Origin: an uncultured Alphaproteobacteria bacterium
GTDB lineage: Bacteria; Pseudomonadota; Alphaproteobacteria; RF32; CAG-239
Direction of reading: 5' to 3'
Assembly (NCBI GenBank): GCA_934255405.1
Contig: CAKQNT010000005.1
Span: 38,503-102,502 of the forward strand
Length of the DNA stretch: 64,000 nt
The translations under genes were made by a program, and so were the position numbers. Below, piece after piece: positions 61,186 through 64,000 of this stretch (positions are counted from its first letter, which is position 1; each line of letters begins with the position of its first letter). The notes beneath the pieces were generated by a model. It did not search any database. It was not told the DNA's origin and was given only the letters and a program-made list of their open reading frames with translations.

Positions 61186-61794
61186 ATGCAAAAGAAACAA
61201 AATTCTCGGTTGTATGCAATTGTTGATGCATCGGACTCAAAAGCGGTAAGTGCTGTAAAGGTGGCGTTAAAAGAATTCTCGCCAAAATTACGTGATGGAA
61301 AGACCATGGTAATTGGTGGCGCACAGAGAGTATTGTTTGTCGAGATGCGTAAGCGCGAGGGACCAGTGTTCGACATCTTGCAGAATCTGGCTAAGGTACA
61401 TAACTTGTATCCTTGCTACGTGATTGAGGAGGATAAGAATCTCCCTCCCAAGAGCGATAAGTTCTGTAATGGCTGTGAGTATCACATCGTGGACTGTGCC
61501 GTGATGGACTTTTCGATGCCGGAGGGTGGCTTTTCTGCATGGCAGGAAAAGTTCCGCGCGATTGCCAAGGAGATCTATCGTGATGATAGCGTTTTCTTGA
61601 AGATGCACGCCTACAAGAGAGACGAAGATAAGAGCATTCATGCGATTATCTGTAACTCAGAGAACACAAGCCGAAAAGCTGCGACAGAGAACGTGGTGCT
61701 CGGCGAAGAGGGCTGGATGGAAGCAGTCCTTAAGATGGCTAAGAAACTTGACCTCAATGTCAAGTTTAGAAGAGTGAGATATAAGAATCTCTAA
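61186..61794 (+). CDS. Unknown protein, probably horizontally acquired
   Basis: 202 residues, soluble, no signal peptide. I do not recognise the family. Three cysteines in FCNGCEYHIVDCAV (spacing C-x2-C-x7-C) could bind metal; otherwise mixed alpha/beta, start NSRLYAIVDASDSKAV and basic tail KKLDLNVKFRRVRYKNL. The start lacks a Shine-Dalgarno and is preceded by AAATTATTTAAATT; codon use is richer in C/G-ending codons than around it (CTCCCTCCCAAG, GTGGACTGTGCC). The A/T-rich start context resembles the Bacteroidota-like genes at 39.6-42.4 kb. It has its own terminator. Confidence 0.55.
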   Translation: MQKKQNSRLYAIVDASDSKAVSAVKVALKEFSPKLRDGKTMVIGGAQRVLFVEMRKREGPVFDILQNLAKVHNLYPCYVIEEDKNLPPKSDKFCNGCEYHIVDCAVMDFSMPEGGFSAWQEKFRAIAKEIYRDDSVFLKMHAYKRDEDKSIHAIICNSENTSRKAATENVVLGEEGWMEAVLKMAKKLDLNVKFRRVRYKNL

Positions 61795-61809
61795 CTCTTG
61801 AACAATTTA

Positions 61810-61843
61810 ACAGAGTCTGTTTTATACAGGCTCTGTTTTTTTT
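61810..61843 (+). terminator. Intrinsic terminator of the 61186-61794 gene
   Basis: acagagtctgt (61810-61820) and acaggctctgt (61826-61836) with one G-U pair, 5-nt loop, then Ts. Confidence 0.88.
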
Positions 61844-61920
61844 GGCTTTTGCTGTTGATTTTGGTGGATTTTAGTAATAAAAAGAAAAACTAGGTTATTA
61901 ATTTTAAACAGAGGTCAAAT

Positions 61921-63687
61921 ATGCAAAGCTATCGTACGCATACCTGCGGAGAACTGCGGGCAGCAGATATTAATAAGGAAGTTAAATTGGCAGGGTGGAT
62001 TCACCGTAAACGCAATTTGGGAAATTTGTGTTTTGTCGATTTGCGAGATCATTATGGTATTACCCAGTGCGTGGTAGACAGCAATTCTGACTTGTTTGCT
62101 AAGGTTGAGGCGCTGCGGCCGGAATCAGTTGTGGGGTTTGCCGGTAAGGTAGTAGCGCGTGAGAGCGTGAATAAAAATATGCCGACCGGCGATATCGAAA
62201 TTAAAGTAAATTCATTGGTGGTTTATTCAGAGGCACAGGTTTTGCCTTTTCAGGTTGCAATTGAAGATGATGCTCCGGAGGAAATCCGCCTGAAATATCG
62301 TTTTTTGGATTTGCGCAAGGAAAGAATTCATAATAATATTTTGTTGCGCTCCAAGGTTATCGAGCGTTCACGCCAATTGATGAGAGAACAAGGGTTTACT
62401 GAGTATCAGACTCCGATTTTGACTGCTTCTTCTCCGGAGGGCGCACGTGATTTCTTGGTGCCATCTCGTCTTAACCCCGGCAAATTTTATGCTTTGCCAC
62501 AAGCTCCGCAGCAGTTTAAGCAATTGTTGATGGTTTCAGGCTTTGATAGATATTTTCAGATAGCTCCGTGTTTTAGAGATGAAGATCCGCGCGCTGATCG
62601 CAGCCCCGGAGAGTTCTATCAGATGGATATGGAAATGAGTTTTGCCACTCAAGAAGATGTGTTCGCAGTTATAGAGCATACTCTTGGCACTATTTTTAAT
62701 GAGTTTGCGTTTGGCAAAAAAGTTGATCAGGCGCCGTTTGTGCATATTCCTTTCCGCAAGGCGATGTTTGAGTATGGGTCAGATAAACCGGATTTGCGCA
62801 ATCCGCTGATTTTGCAAGATGCCAGCAAGTTTTTTGGCGAATCAGGGTTTGGCGTGTATGATTCTATGGTTAAAGAAGGCAAGGTTGTTAAAGCTATGGT
62901 GTTGCCGGCTGCCGGTGACAAACCTCGTTCGTTCTTCGACAAACTTGACGGCTATGCTAAAGAAGAAGGTATGGGCGGAGTGGCTTATATTGCTTTTTCT
63001 GCCGCCGGAGCTAAGGGATTGGCCAGATTCTTCAATGAAGATAAGTTGGCAGAAATCCGTCAGGAGCTGGGTGCCGAAAATGGTGACGCAATCTTGTTTG
63101 TTATTGGCAAAGGTATGAAATTTGATAAGTTCAGCGGTCGTCTGCGCAATAAAGTCGGCGAGGAAATGGGGCTGATTGATCATAACTCTTTCAAAATGTG
63201 CTGGATTGTTGACTTTCCGTTCTATGAGGAAAATGAAGAAACCGGCGCAGTTGAGTTTTCTCATAATCCGTTCTCTATGCCGCAGGGCGGAATGGATGCT
63301 TTGTTGAATAAAAATCCCTTGGATATCTTGGCTTATCAATATGATTTTGTCTGCAATGGTGTTGAGTTATTGTCCGGTGCTGTTCGTAACCATGAACCGG
63401 ATATTATGTATAAGGCTTTTGAAATTGCCGGTTATGACAACAGCGTTGTTGACAACAAATTCGGCGGTATGATTAGCGCTTTTAAGTTTGGCGCTCCTCC
63501 GCACGCCGGTTCAGCCTATGGTGTAGACCGTTTGATAATGCTTTTGTTGGATGAAGAAGTAATCCGTGATGTGATTGCGTTCCCTCTTAATGGCAAGGCT
63601 CAAGACTTGATGATGCAAGCTCCCAACGAAGTTACAAAACAGCAGTTGCAAGAGTTGCATATAGCGGTTGTTAAGAAGGCAGAATAG
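61921..63687 (+). CDS. aspS: Aspartyl-tRNA synthetase
   Basis: 588 residues, bacterial-type class II enzyme: anticodon OB domain (AGWIHRKRNLGNLCFVDLRDHYG), motif 2 FRDEDPRADRSPGEFYQMDMEM, bacterial GAD insertion (about 300-420), motif 3 GAPPHAGSAYGVDRL. Charges tRNA-Asp, and tRNA-Asn where AsnRS is absent, which cannot be judged here. GAGGT 8 nt before ATG. Followed by a palindrome cluster. Confidence 0.97.
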   Translation: MQSYRTHTCGELRAADINKEVKLAGWIHRKRNLGNLCFVDLRDHYGITQCVVDSNSDLFAKVEALRPESVVGFAGKVVARESVNKNMPTGDIEIKVNSLVVYSEAQVLPFQVAIEDDAPEEIRLKYRFLDLRKERIHNNILLRSKVIERSRQLMREQGFTEYQTPILTASSPEGARDFLVPSRLNPGKFYALPQAPQQFKQLLMVSGFDRYFQIAPCFRDEDPRADRSPGEFYQMDMEMSFATQEDVFAVIEHTLGTIFNEFAFGKKVDQAPFVHIPFRKAMFEYGSDKPDLRNPLILQDASKFFGESGFGVYDSMVKEGKVVKAMVLPAAGDKPRSFFDKLDGYAKEEGMGGVAYIAFSAAGAKGLARFFNEDKLAEIRQELGAENGDAILFVIGKGMKFDKFSGRLRNKVGEEMGLIDHNSFKMCWIVDFPFYEENEETGAVEFSHNPFSMPQGGMDALLNKNPLDILAYQYDFVCNGVELLSGAVRNHEPDIMYKAFEIAGYDNSVVDNKFGGMISAFKFGAPPHAGSAYGVDRLIMLLLDEEVIRDVIAFPLNGKAQDLMMQAPNEVTKQQLQELHIAVVKKAE

Positions 63688-63691
63688 GGCA

Positions 63692-63816
63692 CAAGCTCGT
63701 CTAGCGGCGCATCTAGAGCGAAAAACAGCAGAACGGTTGAAATTCATGTACTATTATGTACACTAAAATTTCAACCGCTTTGTTTTTCACTCTATCTACA
63801 CCACTATCCAACCTTG
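63692..63816. repeat. Large imperfect palindrome (GTAC-core family), copy 7
   Basis: 125 bp, CAAGCTCG to CCTTG. GGCGCATCTAGAGCGAAAAACA pairs with GTTTTTCACTCTATCTACACC; centre TCATGTAC (63744-63751), loop, GTACACTA, flanked by a perfect CGGTTGAAAT/ATTTCAACCG pair. Immediately downstream of aspS. Confidence 0.85.
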
Positions 63817-63857
63817 CTGGAGATAGTGCAGGTTAGTGAAATGCTAACTATTATTTT

Positions 63858-63906
63858 GTACGCTCCGGTACTTCCGCCTTTCAAATCACTTTATCTGGGC
63901 TGTTCT
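63858..63906. repeat. Partial right arm of a GTAC-core palindrome
   Basis: gtacgctccggtacttccgcctttcaaatc...ctgttct closely matches the right half of copy 3 (36061-36108), but no matching left half precedes it. Confidence 0.7.
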
Positions 63907-63923
63907 CCGCCTTCGCAGGGGCG

Positions 63924-64000
63924 CAAGCTCGTCTAGCGGCGCATCTAGAGCGAAAAACAGCAGAACGGTTGAAATTCATGTACTATTATGTACACTAAAA
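63924..64000. repeat. Large imperfect palindrome, copy 8, cut by the window end
   Basis: All 77 bp are identical to the first 77 bp of copy 7 (63692-63768), a direct repeat with 232-bp spacing. It is truncated by the end of the window. Confidence 0.85.

Overview
The window looks like chromosome from a low-GC (roughly 40-45%), Gram-negative, flagellated alphaproteobacterium. Evidence: a split b/b' ATP synthase F0 operon kept apart from F1 genes, the fliL-fliM-DUF6468-motE-TPR flagellar block, YbjN and DUF2125 proteins, an HX4E-type PlsC, adjacent psd/pssA, and ftsE/ftsX beside an MJ0042 zinc-ribbon protein. The style (L-lactate dehydrogenase, pyruvate phosphate dikinase, low GC, two or three genes of Bacteroidota character) suggests an uncultured gut-associated lineage, possibly the 'Azospirillum sp. 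CAG' / RF32 group. That placement is inference.

Layout. 1-5.7 kb: start of xseA, a lone HigA-like antitoxin gene, ftsY/mtaB, an outer-membrane barrel, L-lactate dehydrogenase, a repeat cluster and a small acidic membrane protein. 5.7-14.8 kb: a three-gene ABC-2 exporter, acpP/fabF/mltG, YbjN, a spacer with DnaA-box-like sites, lgt, a degenerate GGDEF membrane protein and queA. 14.9-18.7 kb: two tandem LysR-type regulators, tRNA-Leu(UAA), psd/pssA. 18.7-28.2 kb: an unknown 485-residue protein, an esterase, uvrB, and a minus-strand flagellar operon (fliL, fliM, DUF6468, motE, TPR protein). 28.4-32.2 kb: two plus-strand genes for an apparent type IV pilin-like giant surface protein and a partner. 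32.5-37.8 kb: fliO/fliP, DUF721, a DsbA-like thioredoxin, then atpI-atpB-atpE-atpF'-atpF with large palindromes lodged inside the operon. 37.8-43.2 kb: two envelope proteins, then a minus-strand pair of Bacteroidota-like genes. 43.2-52.0 kb: ppdK, pal, cpoB, tilS, smpB, a flagellin with a large beta-helix-like insert, tadA. 52.1-64 kb: rluB, rsmD, DUF2125, plsC, ydcF, ftsX/ftsE, zinc-ribbon protein, ispA/xseB, an ArsR regulator, rnd, a possibly foreign gene, aspS, and a repeat cluster cut by the window edge.

The most unusual feature is a family of about 120-128 bp imperfect palindromes in intergenic DNA (near 4.9, 32.3, 36.0, 36.2, 36.6, 49.3, 63.7 and 63.9 kb, with partial copies elsewhere). 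They share a core TCAYGTAC-loop-GTACRCT in which the variable Y and R bases co-vary (C with G, T with A), and their arms diverge largely while keeping pairing. All recognised copies lie in the same orientation in this window. No CRISPR array, rRNA gene, transposase or integrase gene was recognised.
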